Origin: Nitrospira sp. | GTDB lineage: Bacteria > Nitrospirota > Nitrospiria > Nitrospirales > Nitrospiraceae | NCBI GenBank assembly: GCA_036984305.1 | Contig: BQWY01000001.1 | Coordinates: 3,679,501-3,743,500, forward strand | Reading direction: 5' to 3' | Length of the DNA stretch: 64,000 nt | In this document: piece by piece, positions 44,615-52,490 of the stretch | Position numbering within the stretch: position 1 is the stretch's first letter | How the letters are laid out: each line of letters opens with the position of its first letter | Made by a program: the position numbers and the translations under genes | The notes under the pieces: generated by a model | Database searches by the model: none | Told to the model about the DNA's origin: nothing | What the model saw: only the letters and a program-made list of their open reading frames with translations

Positions 44615-44630
44615 AGCAAGGGATGTGCCG
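44615..44630 (-). promoter_or_regulatory. Candidate sigma-54 promoter for the fimT-pilV-pilW-pilX-pilY1 group
   Basis: On the minus strand the sequence reads CGGCACATCCCTTGCT. It has the -24 GG and -12 GC exactly ten bases apart, and close agreement with the consensus TGGCACG-N4-TTGCW (two mismatches). Transcription should start about 12 bases downstream, leaving a short leader before the ribosome site and the ATG at 44585. Sigma-54 control is well known for pilin genes. Confidence 0.65.
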
Positions 44631-45072
44631 CTCTGCACACTCCCAATCAAAACACGCAAGTCGCTGATTTATAGACCTCCATACCAGGCAGGAATTCCAA
44701 GTCAACCATTCTTGGCGGCTGCTACAACAGATTTTGTTCGCTTGCCGCTGCCGATTTTTGTCTCTTTCCCATACAACCGTGCCGTCTAGGTCTTTCCAAA
44801 ATGCCGAATTAAGTCTAGCAGGTAGTACGGTGCTGGCAACCAGAAACCAGATAGTTGCAGTGCTAGGACACACGTATACGGCGCAAGCGCTGCGCTGATC
44901 GGGAGCCAACGGGTTCGGTTCTAGGTAGGGAATGTTGTCGTTACTCAGGTCAATACATTGCGCAGATCACACTGTCTTGATGATTATTGATTCACGGCTC
45001 ATAGCGGAGCAAATATGCCAGCACGTGAGCACGAATGTGCCTTGGTGGACATTGCACGGATCCCTGTCTTTG
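44631..45072. other. Intergenic region upstream of the minor-pilin operon
   Basis: This is a gap of about 440 bases between the pilB-type gene (ending at 45073) and the sigma-54 candidate. It is the natural place for activator (PilR-like) binding sites, but none can be named. No RNA or hairpin is evident. Confidence 0.4.
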
Positions 45073-46893
45073 CTACTTTGAGGCCACTTTTCGGACCTCC
45101 GCCAAAGTGGTGCGCCCTTGCAAGATCTTGTCAATTCCGTCTTGTCCTAACGTCGTCATGCCCTCGCAGTGAGCGAGACGAAACAACTCATGGGTGCGCG
45201 CCTTCGATTGAATCAGTACTTTCATCTCCTCAGACCCCTGAAGCAGCTCATACAGTGCCAATCTTCCGCTAAAGCCCGTTCGGTTGCAGGCATCGCAGCC
45301 AATCGGGCGCCAGAGTTGCTCTACTACCTCGATCGGCTCCTTCGCTTTCGTCCAATTACTGACCCCATAAAATTGGGTCAGTTCTTGTCGTTCACGGTCT
45401 GATGGTCGATATGGCTCTTTGCAGCGTTCACAGAGACGTTTGCAGAGTCGCTTGGCAAGCACACCCAACATGGCATCTGCAAAGTTGAAGGCGTCGCATC
45501 CCATATCCAGCAGACGGGTCACGGTCTCGACTGCGCTGTTCGTATGGAGCGTGCTCAGTACGAGATGGCCCGTCAACGAGGCCTCGATCGCGATGTCGGC
45601 CGTCTCCTTGTCGCGCATTTCTCCCACCATAATGACATCAGGATCTGCACGCAGGAAGGCGCGCATGGCCGTCGCGAACGTCAAGCCGATCTTGGGATGC
45701 ACCTGCAATTGCCGGAGCCCTTCCTGAGTGATCTCGATCGGATCCTCGACCGTCCAAATCTTTCGCTGATCATCGTTGATCCGCGAAAGCAACGCATGAA
45801 GCGTCGTCGTCTTTCCCGAGCCAGTCGGCCCCACGCACAGCAGAATGCCATACGGACGCGAGACGAGTTGTCCCAAGGCGCGGATCATGGGAGCCGATAG
45901 ATCCATGCTTTCCAGTGGAAGCAGACCCTTACCCGTCAAGATGCGCATGACGACATCTTCGTTGTGCCCAGCCGTCGGGAGCGTTGCCACGCGGAGGTCA
46001 AGATCACGTCCCTCCCCCACTGAGAACACAATCTTGCCATCCTGCGGCTTGCGCGTTTCCGCAATATCCAAGTTGGCCATGATCTTGATTCGTGACACCA
46101 TGGCACGCCGATACGCAGCCGGAACCGACATATACGTAAAACATGTGCCGTCGACGCGAAACCGGACCACCATGTCCTTGCGAGCAGAGTAGGGCTCCAG
46201 GTGGATGTCAGAAGCGCCTAGTCGGTAGGCCTCGCTAATAACTTGATTTGTCAACCGGACGATCGCGGAGTTGTTCTCATCGATATTGTTCGCAACTTCG
46301 CATCGCGCCGCTGTCTCGATGTCTCGTACCAATTCCCCGAGAATGTCCTCGATGGACTCGCGTGGTGCCGCACCCGTGACAGCATCGAGCCAATGCATGA
46401 TGTCGGCCCTGAGGCCGACAGCCAATTCAATGCTCGCCCCAGAAAACAGCTGGTTAATCTCCTGCACGCGATACAGATCTCTGGGATCGTCTATGACGAT
46501 CTGCAGTAGCGAACCCTTCCGTTTAATTGGCACCCAACGGTTACGCCGCATGTAGCCAGGCTTGATATGTTTTACCAGCTCAGGAGAAACGACGACCCGA
46601 CGATCGAACGGTAGATAAGGACATCCGTAATAATCGCCCAACACATTGCCTAGTTGAGACGGTGTTATTTCGCACTCTTTCATCAGGACGTCTTCGAGAT
46701 CGTCTCCTCCTCGTACCCATTGTGACACCGCACGAGCCATTTCATCAGCCTTCAGCACTCCTCGGGCCACCAGCGTGTAAAAGGCCTCAGTGCGGCTATC
46801 CTTCGTCATGAACGACCTCATGACGTGGTTCTCCGCGCATTCCACTTTCTCTCGAGTCTGGCCAAACAGCTGTCCATCGTTCACCAGATTCAT
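45073..46893 (-). CDS. Type IV pilus/type II secretion assembly ATPase (PilB/GspE family)
   Basis: This 606-residue ATPase drives pilus extension or pseudopilus growth. The N-terminal MshEN-like region (about residues 30-165) is followed by the core: Walker A GPTGSGKTT (residues 355-363), EDPIEI Asp box, a Walker B region (FLRADPDVIMVGEMRD), and the His box GHLVLSTLHTNSA. The zinc-binding four-cysteine module is present (CKRLCERCKEPY and IGCDACNRTGF). The GSPII/T4P ATPase family assignment is certain; PilB versus GspE cannot be separated without pilC/gspF neighbours. The long upstream part of the N-terminus (MNLVNDGQLFGQTREKVEC) may start later. Confidence 0.9.
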   Translation of the reverse strand: MNLVNDGQLFGQTREKVECAENHVMRSFMTKDSRTEAFYTLVARGVLKADEMARAVSQWVRGGDDLEDVLMKECEITPSQLGNVLGDYYGCPYLPFDRRVVVSPELVKHIKPGYMRRNRWVPIKRKGSLLQIVIDDPRDLYRVQEINQLFSGASIELAVGLRADIMHWLDAVTGAAPRESIEDILGELVRDIETAARCEVANNIDENNSAIVRLTNQVISEAYRLGASDIHLEPYSARKDMVVRFRVDGTCFTYMSVPAAYRRAMVSRIKIMANLDIAETRKPQDGKIVFSVGEGRDLDLRVATLPTAGHNEDVVMRILTGKGLLPLESMDLSAPMIRALGQLVSRPYGILLCVGPTGSGKTTTLHALLSRINDDQRKIWTVEDPIEITQEGLRQLQVHPKIGLTFATAMRAFLRADPDVIMVGEMRDKETADIAIEASLTGHLVLSTLHTNSAVETVTRLLDMGCDAFNFADAMLGVLAKRLCKRLCERCKEPYRPSDRERQELTQFYGVSNWTKAKEPIEVVEQLWRPIGCDACNRTGFSGRLALYELLQGSEEMKVLIQSKARTHELFRLAHCEGMTTLGQDGIDKILQGRTTLAEVRKVASK

Positions 46894-46981
46894 TGTTCTT
46901 CTCCGCTTATGAGCACTGCACCAGTCTGACCGTGTACTCTACGATCTTCTCCAGTCTACGATCTTCTCTATTGTACCTTCC

Positions 46982-48433
46982 CTAGACAGTACGCCATGAG
47001 CCAGGGGCGACATAGACTAGCGGCAGTCCACGGTAGGATCCATTCCGAAAGTCGTAGTTAAACCACACCTCCAGACCCAAGCCGGTCGTCGTCAGCGATC
47101 CCTCATTTAGTACAGCTCCATACAGCCGCGCGGACTCATCGACCTTCAAATTGCCTGCAACATACAGCACGCCATTGAGGTGCACATTCGTGAGTTGCAC
47201 GGGCAGCCGAGTTCCAAGGGTTGCCGTATCTCCCGTCGGAGGTGACAGAACCGAAAGACTGGTACCAGATGCGCGCGGATGCCACGTGACATGTGCGTTC
47301 ACCACAAAGATGCCTTCGGCGTAAGCTGTCTCCAAAGAGAGGGTAGCCAGATTGTCGAGACGAGGTGGCTGCTGGTCCAGTGTATCGACAAAGACCAGCC
47401 CCCTATGTTCCCCAACTGCACGCGAGGACATGATGTCGTCGAGCGTCGATCCAGGCTCATTCGAAGACACCGCGTCTTTGTGCAAGCGCCCTTCTCCGTC
47501 CACAACATAGTAAGTGCCGTGGGTCTTGGCCAACCGCTTGAGTGTCGTATAACTCCACGTGTCTAAATCGAGACCTGGTATCGGCAGTTGGCGATCGGAG
47601 ACATTCTGGGGATACGACGGGTATTGCGAGTCAGATTGGAGCACGGTAATGACGCCGCCTACCCGCAACTGATACCAACGATCTTCGCGTAACGGGACCT
47701 CGCGATAGGATTGCCCGTTCACGGGGGCCGCGTCGAGACGAGACGGAACCTCCTTCCACCCTTGCACCGTCGCGTTCTCCACAACCTGGATGTCTCCCCA
47801 ATGAGCCAATACCGACGAGGCCGTCGTCCCTACAGAGACGATGTTTCCCGTACGTACGGCAGACCGGAGGGGCGGCATCGGCAAGGCTGCAAGCTGAACT
47901 CGAACGCGTTGAGGGGTATCAGAGACACGATGTGCGCCCTCGGCCGCCACCTCGACAGAACACAGTAAATCCGGCTGCGTCGGTGCATAGATCTTGAACT
48001 CAGTCACACGACCGACCTTTTCGAGCGATCGGAACCAGCCGTACTCTCGACCGTTCAAGACGGCGTCCTCTTGCGGTCTCCGTGCGTCCACAATCATGTC
48101 GGGTTGGTCCGGTGTTCCCTTAAACTGCGATCGACCCTCCGCGTCGAAGAATGAGGCGCCCGTCTTTATCGTGCCGGCCCGCTTCCTCAGAGCTTCCCGT
48201 AGTTCTGGTGATGGAATGGTTGACGGAGTATGCATCCACCCGATGACCAAGTCCGCCCCGGCTTCGGCTAAGTGACGGCCGGCAGCTTCGTCTCGCAGTG
48301 CGGTTACGCTGTCGATTTCTTGTGCCGCCAAGTGAAGTGCTGTCATGCCCAGAAGCGACACGGCCAAAACCATAAATAACGCGGCCATCAATGCAATCCC
48401 TCGTTGATCGTGCTGTACAGTGACCTTCCCCAT
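46982..48433 (-). CDS. Large PilX-type pilin-like protein
   Basis: The start at 48433 is supported by GAAGGAGGG upstream. The 483-residue protein begins with MGKVTVQHDQRGIALMAALFMVLAVSLLGM, a PilX-like helix without the FTLxE motif, then ALRDEAAGRHLAEAGADLVIGWM, the PilX domain. The remaining 400 residues are strand-rich, and the C-terminus (LNGVLYVAGNLKVDESARLYGAVLNEGSLTT) looks like a beta-helix or bactofilin-like repeat seen in PilX-like tip proteins. It sits at the end of a second set of pilin genes, 88 bases before the ATPase gene. Confidence 0.68.
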   Translation of the reverse strand: MGKVTVQHDQRGIALMAALFMVLAVSLLGMTALHLAAQEIDSVTALRDEAAGRHLAEAGADLVIGWMHTPSTIPSPELREALRKRAGTIKTGASFFDAEGRSQFKGTPDQPDMIVDARRPQEDAVLNGREYGWFRSLEKVGRVTEFKIYAPTQPDLLCSVEVAAEGAHRVSDTPQRVRVQLAALPMPPLRSAVRTGNIVSVGTTASSVLAHWGDIQVVENATVQGWKEVPSRLDAAPVNGQSYREVPLREDRWYQLRVGGVITVLQSDSQYPSYPQNVSDRQLPIPGLDLDTWSYTTLKRLAKTHGTYYVVDGEGRLHKDAVSSNEPGSTLDDIMSSRAVGEHRGLVFVDTLDQQPPRLDNLATLSLETAYAEGIFVVNAHVTWHPRASGTSLSVLSPPTGDTATLGTRLPVQLTNVHLNGVLYVAGNLKVDESARLYGAVLNEGSLTTTGLGLEVWFNYDFRNGSYRGLPLVYVAPGSWRTV

Positions 48434-48477
48434 GGTTCCCTCCTTCCAATCCTCAACCGATGCTCTGGTACCGCTAG

Positions 48478-49185
48478 TCATAGACGCAAACCGACCTCCT
48501 GTGTGATCCGACGCCGCTCACTACCCACGCTTACCGAGAGGCGAACGATCTTCATGCGGCGCACATCAAGTGTCGAACGGCCGTACGCGTCCCGATAATC
48601 GAAATCCACGGTGTGCAGATCGCCGATGAGGGTGTTCGCTCCCCCGTCGATCTGTCGCATGAGCTTGAAGGTCCCTCTCGTTCCAGGGAGAACGTAGTAC
48701 CGGACCTGGTTCATGACAGCTACCTCTGTCCCAGCCGGCAATGTCTCCGCAAGCGGTGTCGCGAGGGACAGACGGAGGCGTTGGCCATCTTTCGCCAAAC
48801 GACTCTCATAGCATCGGCCTTGAGCGCAGAGGCGGACCAGCTTTCCGCCCTGCCACTCGCTGCCGTCCTGCACAATCAACTCTCCTTGGCCGGCTAGTGC
48901 AGCCTCTGTTAATACCGTTTCCAAACCGTTCACGTTGGCACGAAATTCCAACACCGATGGTTCTGCTCGACGAAGCACTGTTCCATCCACCGAGTCTGTG
49001 GCCGCAGACATCACTTCCTGCGCAAACACTGCGAGTCCAAGTCTCGCATCTTGTTCCATCGCCATCCCTCGGTGCTGACCGCGAAATCGCCCCTCTAAAT
49101 CACCCACGACATGAAATGCCATCGCAATCACGACGAGCCCGATGCCTACGGACACGATTAACTCAGGTAGGCAATACCCTTTCAT
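48478..49185 (-). CDS. Minor pilin, PilW-like (second set)
   Basis: The start at 49185 gives MKGYCLPELIVSVGIGLVVIAMAFHVVG. The leader is only MKG, with cleavage before Tyr and Glu at +5, an atypical but usable prepilin signal; a start at 49227 would add an unlikely leader. The later part includes LRAVFAQEVM-like pilin features and a Cys pair (LCAQGRC). The 235-residue size and position suggest a PilW or GspJ equivalent. It overlaps the PilX-like gene region at 48478. Confidence 0.68.
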   Translation of the reverse strand: MKGYCLPELIVSVGIGLVVIAMAFHVVGDLEGRFRGQHRGMAMEQDARLGLAVFAQEVMSAATDSVDGTVLRRAEPSVLEFRANVNGLETVLTEAALAGQGELIVQDGSEWQGGKLVRLCAQGRCYESRLAKDGQRLRLSLATPLAETLPAGTEVAVMNQVRYYVLPGTRGTFKLMRQIDGGANTLIGDLHTVDFDYRDAYGRSTLDVRRMKIVRLSVSVGSERRRITQEVGLRL

Positions 49186-49239
49186 CGCATGCGTTCCGAT
49201 CAAACGACGTCCTCCTCCTCTCAGCATCGTTCTTCCTCC

Positions 49240-49752
49240 CTAGGACGGACCGACGAACCGCGGGTTGCCGCGCAACGTTCCGATCTCAACCGTTCGCATG
49301 CGGCCGGACAGCGTCCGATAAGTTGCCCTCGCGCGAATCGTCACATGTCCGCTTTCGGCGAGCATCCCGCGTTGACTGGGCTGGACTGTCCACGTCACGA
49401 CAATGTCATCCACCTCCCGTGCCATCGTATACACGCCATCGCCTGCAACCATATCGGGATGCCGTCCATCATCCATCATGGCCGTTTCCGATTCCCCATC
49501 ATCGGAAAGATCGATCAGAAGCCGATTCCATGGTGTCGCACGCTTCACCTCGACTTTCGATGTCGCCATGGCAAGAGCACGGGTTCCCAGCATTCCGAAA
49601 TGCCGCCCTTGCTCAGCCCAGTGTAGGAGGGCCACTCCCCCCGCTAACCCAATACTAGCCACAACGCTAGCCATCAATACCTCAATTAACGTCAGCCCCG
49701 CTTCGCTCCTCATCCATCTCCCTCCAATCCAGCGGCGGGAACTACCCTCCCG
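49240..49752 (-). CDS. Minor pilin, PilV-like (second set)
   Basis: A class III signal is present: MRSEAGLTLIEVLMASVVASIGLAGGVALLH, Glu at +5. Starts at 49764 (MRKLREGSS) or 49752 are possible, because the leader length varies; the sequence from 49806 overlaps the previous gene. The mature protein contains an acidic loop (DLSDDGESETAMMDDGRHPDMVAGDGVY), possibly calcium-binding, and ends in a strand-rich region. A GspI/PilV role is inferred from size and neighbours. Confidence 0.72.
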   Translation of the reverse strand, partial: REGSSRRWIGGRWMRSEAGLTLIEVLMASVVASIGLAGGVALLHWAEQGRHFGMLGTRALAMATSKVEVKRATPWNRLLIDLSDDGESETAMMDDGRHPDMVAGDGVYTMAREVDDIVVTWTVQPSQRGMLAESGHVTIRARATYRTLSGRMRTVEIGTLRGNPRFVGPS

Positions 49753-49760
49753 TAGCTTCC

Positions 49761-50201
49761 TCATGACACACTCACTCGACCGGCAATCGAAACCGTAATT
49801 TCCCACCTAGTACCCTCCTGTCCCCGCAGCACGATGGTCGCCGGGCTCGCGGACCTCCCGCTCGGCTGGAAGCGAAGCGTCCGCTCGCTCGGCCAGCCTT
49901 CAACAGTTAGCGCCCCCGTAGGCAACGGATAGGTCCGGAGCACAGTTTCGGGATCACCCGTCGCAGTCAATGTTACGGATCGACCATCGGGAGCAATGCG
50001 AGCATCGATTCGCACGTGGCGGGTCAGTGCGAGCATCCGGGCCGTACGCAGCTCAGACGCAAACTCTGCCACCGCCGCCCGCTCCCGAAAACGGGTTCCG
50101 GCCGATGCCAGTTGGGGTATCGCCATCGCGCTGAAGACGGCGATCAGCCCCATGACAACACTCAACTCCACTAGACTGTGTCCACGCTGATTCCTTTCCA
50201 C
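49761..50201 (-). CDS. GspH/FimT-type minor pilin (second set)
   Basis: This 146-residue pseudopilin starts with a short leader and signal MERNQRGHSLVELSVVMGLIAVFSAM, with cleavage after Gly and Glu at +5. The GspH/FimT region continues with FASELRTARMLALTRHVRIDARI and the late ERTLRFQPSGRS. It is the first gene of the upstream pilin group, transcribed towards the PilV-like and PilW-like genes of the same set. The next gene's start lies within its last codons or close by, so they are translated together. Confidence 0.82.
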   Translation of the reverse strand: MERNQRGHSLVELSVVMGLIAVFSAMAIPQLASAGTRFRERAAVAEFASELRTARMLALTRHVRIDARIAPDGRSVTLTATGDPETVLRTYPLPTGALTVEGWPSERTLRFQPSGRSASPATIVLRGQEGTRWEITVSIAGRVSVS

Positions 50202-50506
50202 GTTCGGACCATCCTTTCTCGGATACTCGCTAATGCGATACTAGAGTCGCCATGCGACCATCCAATTCCCATGCCAGGACAGCTCGCAAACCGGCATGAC
50301 GCGCTCCATCATTACAGTTTGCTTGCCGAACTTGTTGCATCCACACGGACTTCGCCGAACGCGATGAGGGAAGGGGTGGACACATCAGGGCAGATGAGTC
50401 AGGGCGAAGGATGCAGCGCTCGGGAATTCAGGAAAAAAGAGATACAGATGGCACACGAAGAGATACGGAGGGGAATAAGTACTTTCGAGGGGGACTATGG
50501 AGATCG
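50202..50506. other. Gap between prepilin peptidase and second minor-pilin set
   Basis: This 305-base stretch has no gene, RNA or terminator that I can support. It could contain the promoter of the second pilin set, but no -24/-12 or -35/-10 pair is convincing. Confidence 0.35.
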
Positions 50507-51283
50507 TTAGGGATTGGGATCCAGCAGACCCCAATACCAGTCGAGGATCGGCTGATGAAAGAACAGGGCTACGAGCGCGCCCAGTGCGAGAAATGGCCCA
50601 AATGGAATGTACTCATCGCGCCGCAATACTTTGAGCACGATCAGACCGACTCCGACCACGGACCCAGTGAGTGCCCCGATCATGATTGTTAGGAGCGCCG
50701 CACGCCACCCCAGAAACGCCCCCACCATCGCGAGCAGCTTGATATCCCCGCCACCCATGCCTTCTTTCCCAAAGAGATACGGGCTTACGACTGCGAGACT
50801 CCACAACAGACCACCGCCGATCAACACTCCTAGAAGAGCATTGACGATTCCCACAGGCAAAATAGTTGCCGCACAGATAAGGCCCACGGCAATGCCGGGC
50901 AGTGTCACGCTGTCGGGGATGATCGTATGCGACAAGTCCGTCCCGGTTATCACCAATAGCGCAGAGAACAGTGCGGCATATGCAGCGGCGACCGGAGTCC
51001 ATCCGAAATACGCCACAATAGCGACCCAGCCACATGCATTCGCCAATTCAACGATAGGATATCGAAGAGAGATCTTGGCCTGGCACGCCCGACATCGGCC
51101 TGCCAAAACCACGTAGCTGAGAACCGGAATATTATCGTAGGGTGCAATCGAACGGCAGCACGCAGGACAGTGGGAGGCCGGCCACGCGACTGACTCCTCG
51201 CGCGGGAGGCGGTAAATACACACATTAAGGAAACTCCCGACCAAGGCTCCAAATAGAAACACCACTATTAGCATGGCCTCCAT
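50507..51283 (-). CDS. pilD: Prepilin peptidase PilD (A24 family)
   Basis: This membrane aspartic peptidase of 258 residues cuts and N-methylates prepilins. The N-terminal methyltransferase part has the two CxxC pairs in HCPACCRSIAPYDNIPVLSY and GRCRACQAKI. The catalytic aspartates are in TGTDLSHTIIPD and MGGGDIKLLAM. Several membrane helices surround them. It is the first gene of the pilus block, which fits because the two minor-pilin sets are its substrates. Confidence 0.93.
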   Translation of the reverse strand: MEAMLIVVFLFGALVGSFLNVCIYRLPREESVAWPASHCPACCRSIAPYDNIPVLSYVVLAGRCRACQAKISLRYPIVELANACGWVAIVAYFGWTPVAAAYAALFSALLVITGTDLSHTIIPDSVTLPGIAVGLICAATILPVGIVNALLGVLIGGGLLWSLAVVSPYLFGKEGMGGGDIKLLAMVGAFLGWRAALLTIMIGALTGSVVGVGLIVLKVLRRDEYIPFGPFLALGALVALFFHQPILDWYWGLLDPNP

Positions 51284-51328
51284 GAGTCGTCTCTACGATA
51301 TGGACGGTAGGTACCTTTTCGTCGTGGT

Positions 51329-51366
51329 CGCAATGGCCTGGTACATATAAGCCATTGCGGGTTTTT
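51329..51366 (+). terminator. Terminator-like hairpin in the leader of the LuxR-type gene
   Basis: A perfect 9-bp stem (51329-51337 with 51351-51359) with a 13-base loop is followed by GG and five T at 51362-51366. No plus-strand gene precedes it; the coding start of the LuxR-type gene is about 80 bases downstream. It may be an attenuator, the end of a small RNA, or a protein operator. Confidence 0.5.
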
Positions 51367-51444
51367 CATGAAATTTGAAATACTTCGCTCGTCCGAAAGG
51401 GACCGCTACATTCCTCACTTGTCCGCTCCTAAGGAGACTTGATT

Positions 51445-51717
51445 ATGGCGAAGTCACCATCTCACGCCAAGCGCATCTTGGGGATCGTCACGCTGCCACC
51501 GCGGAAGAAACGACCCGAATCGCTCACGAGCCGCGAGACAGAGATCCTTCAGCTTATCTGGTCTGGATTTAAGAACAAGGAAATTGCGCAACGTCTCAAG
51601 ATCAGCGTCAAGACAGTCGAGGCTCACCGCGCCAACATGATGAAGAAGATTCGGGTGTCCAACACAGCGCAGTTGCTCAAGGCTGCCATTCAGGGAGGTA
51701 TGATTCGGGTCCGCTAG
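51445..51717 (+). CDS. Stand-alone LuxR/GerE-type DNA-binding protein
   Basis: The start at 51445 follows AAGGAG at 51431 with eight bases between; a TTG two codons earlier is less likely. The 90-residue protein is only a LuxR-type helix-turn-helix (LTSRETEILQLIWSGFKNKEIAQRL then ISVKTVEAHRANMMKKI) with a basic N-terminal extension. There is no receiver or ligand-binding domain, so its activity must be set by its expression level or a partner. It is the only plus-strand gene in a large minus-strand region, and its stop overlaps the rlmB stop by 4 bases. Target genes are unknown; the adjacent pilus genes are candidates. Confidence 0.88.
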   Translation: MAKSPSHAKRILGIVTLPPRKKRPESLTSRETEILQLIWSGFKNKEIAQRLKISVKTVEAHRANMMKKIRVSNTAQLLKAAIQGGMIRVR

Positions 51718-52490
51718 ATTGCTGGATATGCACGCGACCGCATCCGCTGACGCACTACTTCGAACAATGCGACTGAGGCGGCCACCGACGCGTTCAGCGA
51801 ACCAACCTTTCCTCGCATGGGGATGTGCACAGCTTCATCGCAAGCTGCAAGCACAGCGGGCCGCACACCCTGGCCCTCACCTCCTACCACAAGTCCTACC
51901 GCACCGGTATAGTCGACATCGCTGTAGCATTTGGTAGCGTCCGCAGCTAGGCCATAGACCCACAGTCCGCGTTCCTTCAATTCCTTCAGTATCTGCGACA
52001 CATTCACCACCTGCGCGACCGCGATATGTTCCACCGCGCCGGCCGAGCTCTTGGCAACAGTGCCGGTCAGGCCAACGGCACGACGCTCTGGTAGGATGAC
52101 CCCATGCACACCCGCCGCCTCGGCGCTACGCAGAACCGAACCGAGATTCTGTGGATCCTGAACCCCATCCAATACAATTACGAAGGGCGGTTCTTGACGC
52201 TTGTCGGCAACGGCCAAAATGGCATCTACAGAGGCATAGCGTCGGACCGCCGCCATAGCCACCACACCTTGGTGCCGAGCTCCCTGCACGAGTCGGTCGA
52301 GCATGACTTTGGGCTCGATGTGAATGGGGACACGCCGTGCTTTTGCCAGTCGGACCAGTTGCTCGAGTTGGCCATGGGTGTGCACTACCAGCACCCGCAT
52401 CAACGGGCGGCCTGCCTCCAGGGCCTCCATGACGGCATGAACCCCATAAAGGGTGTGGCTTTGCTCACCGCTTCCAGCGCGTCGTTCCAT
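51714..52490 (-). CDS. rlmB: 23S rRNA 2'-O-methyltransferase RlmB (SpoU family)
   Basis: This SPOUT methyltransferase of 258 residues starts with an N-terminal substrate-binding domain (LYGVHAVMEALEAGRPLMRVL). It has the SpoU motifs FVIVLDGVQDPQNLGSVLRSAEAAGVHGV, LVVGGEGQGVRP and IPMRGKVGSLNASVAASVALFEV. The family modifies a guanosine of 23S rRNA (Gm2251 in E. coli); a TrmH-type relative cannot be excluded. It overlaps the cysS end by 26 bases, a common bacterial gene pair. Confidence 0.9.
   Translation of the reverse strand: MERRAGSGEQSHTLYGVHAVMEALEAGRPLMRVLVVHTHGQLEQLVRLAKARRVPIHIEPKVMLDRLVQGARHQGVVAMAAVRRYASVDAILAVADKRQEPPFVIVLDGVQDPQNLGSVLRSAEAAGVHGVILPERRAVGLTGTVAKSSAGAVEHIAVAQVVNVSQILKELKERGLWVYGLAADATKCYSDVDYTGAVGLVVGGEGQGVRPAVLAACDEAVHIPMRGKVGSLNASVAASVALFEVVRQRMRSRAYPAI

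Noticed and set aside
44586-44909. N-terminal extension of the fimT gene in the same frame
   Set aside because: The prepilin leader and ribosome site define the start at 44585; the extension would run through the sigma-54 candidate and is not protein-like.
48741-49658. Plus-strand reading frame (305 codons) opposite the second pilin set
   Set aside because: Composition is Arg/Pro/Ser-rich, no start signal, and it overlaps three well-supported pilin genes.
50178-50510. 110-codon plus-strand frame in the gap before the prepilin peptidase gene
   Set aside because: It starts inside the pilin gene on the other strand, without a ribosome site, and lacks protein-like features.
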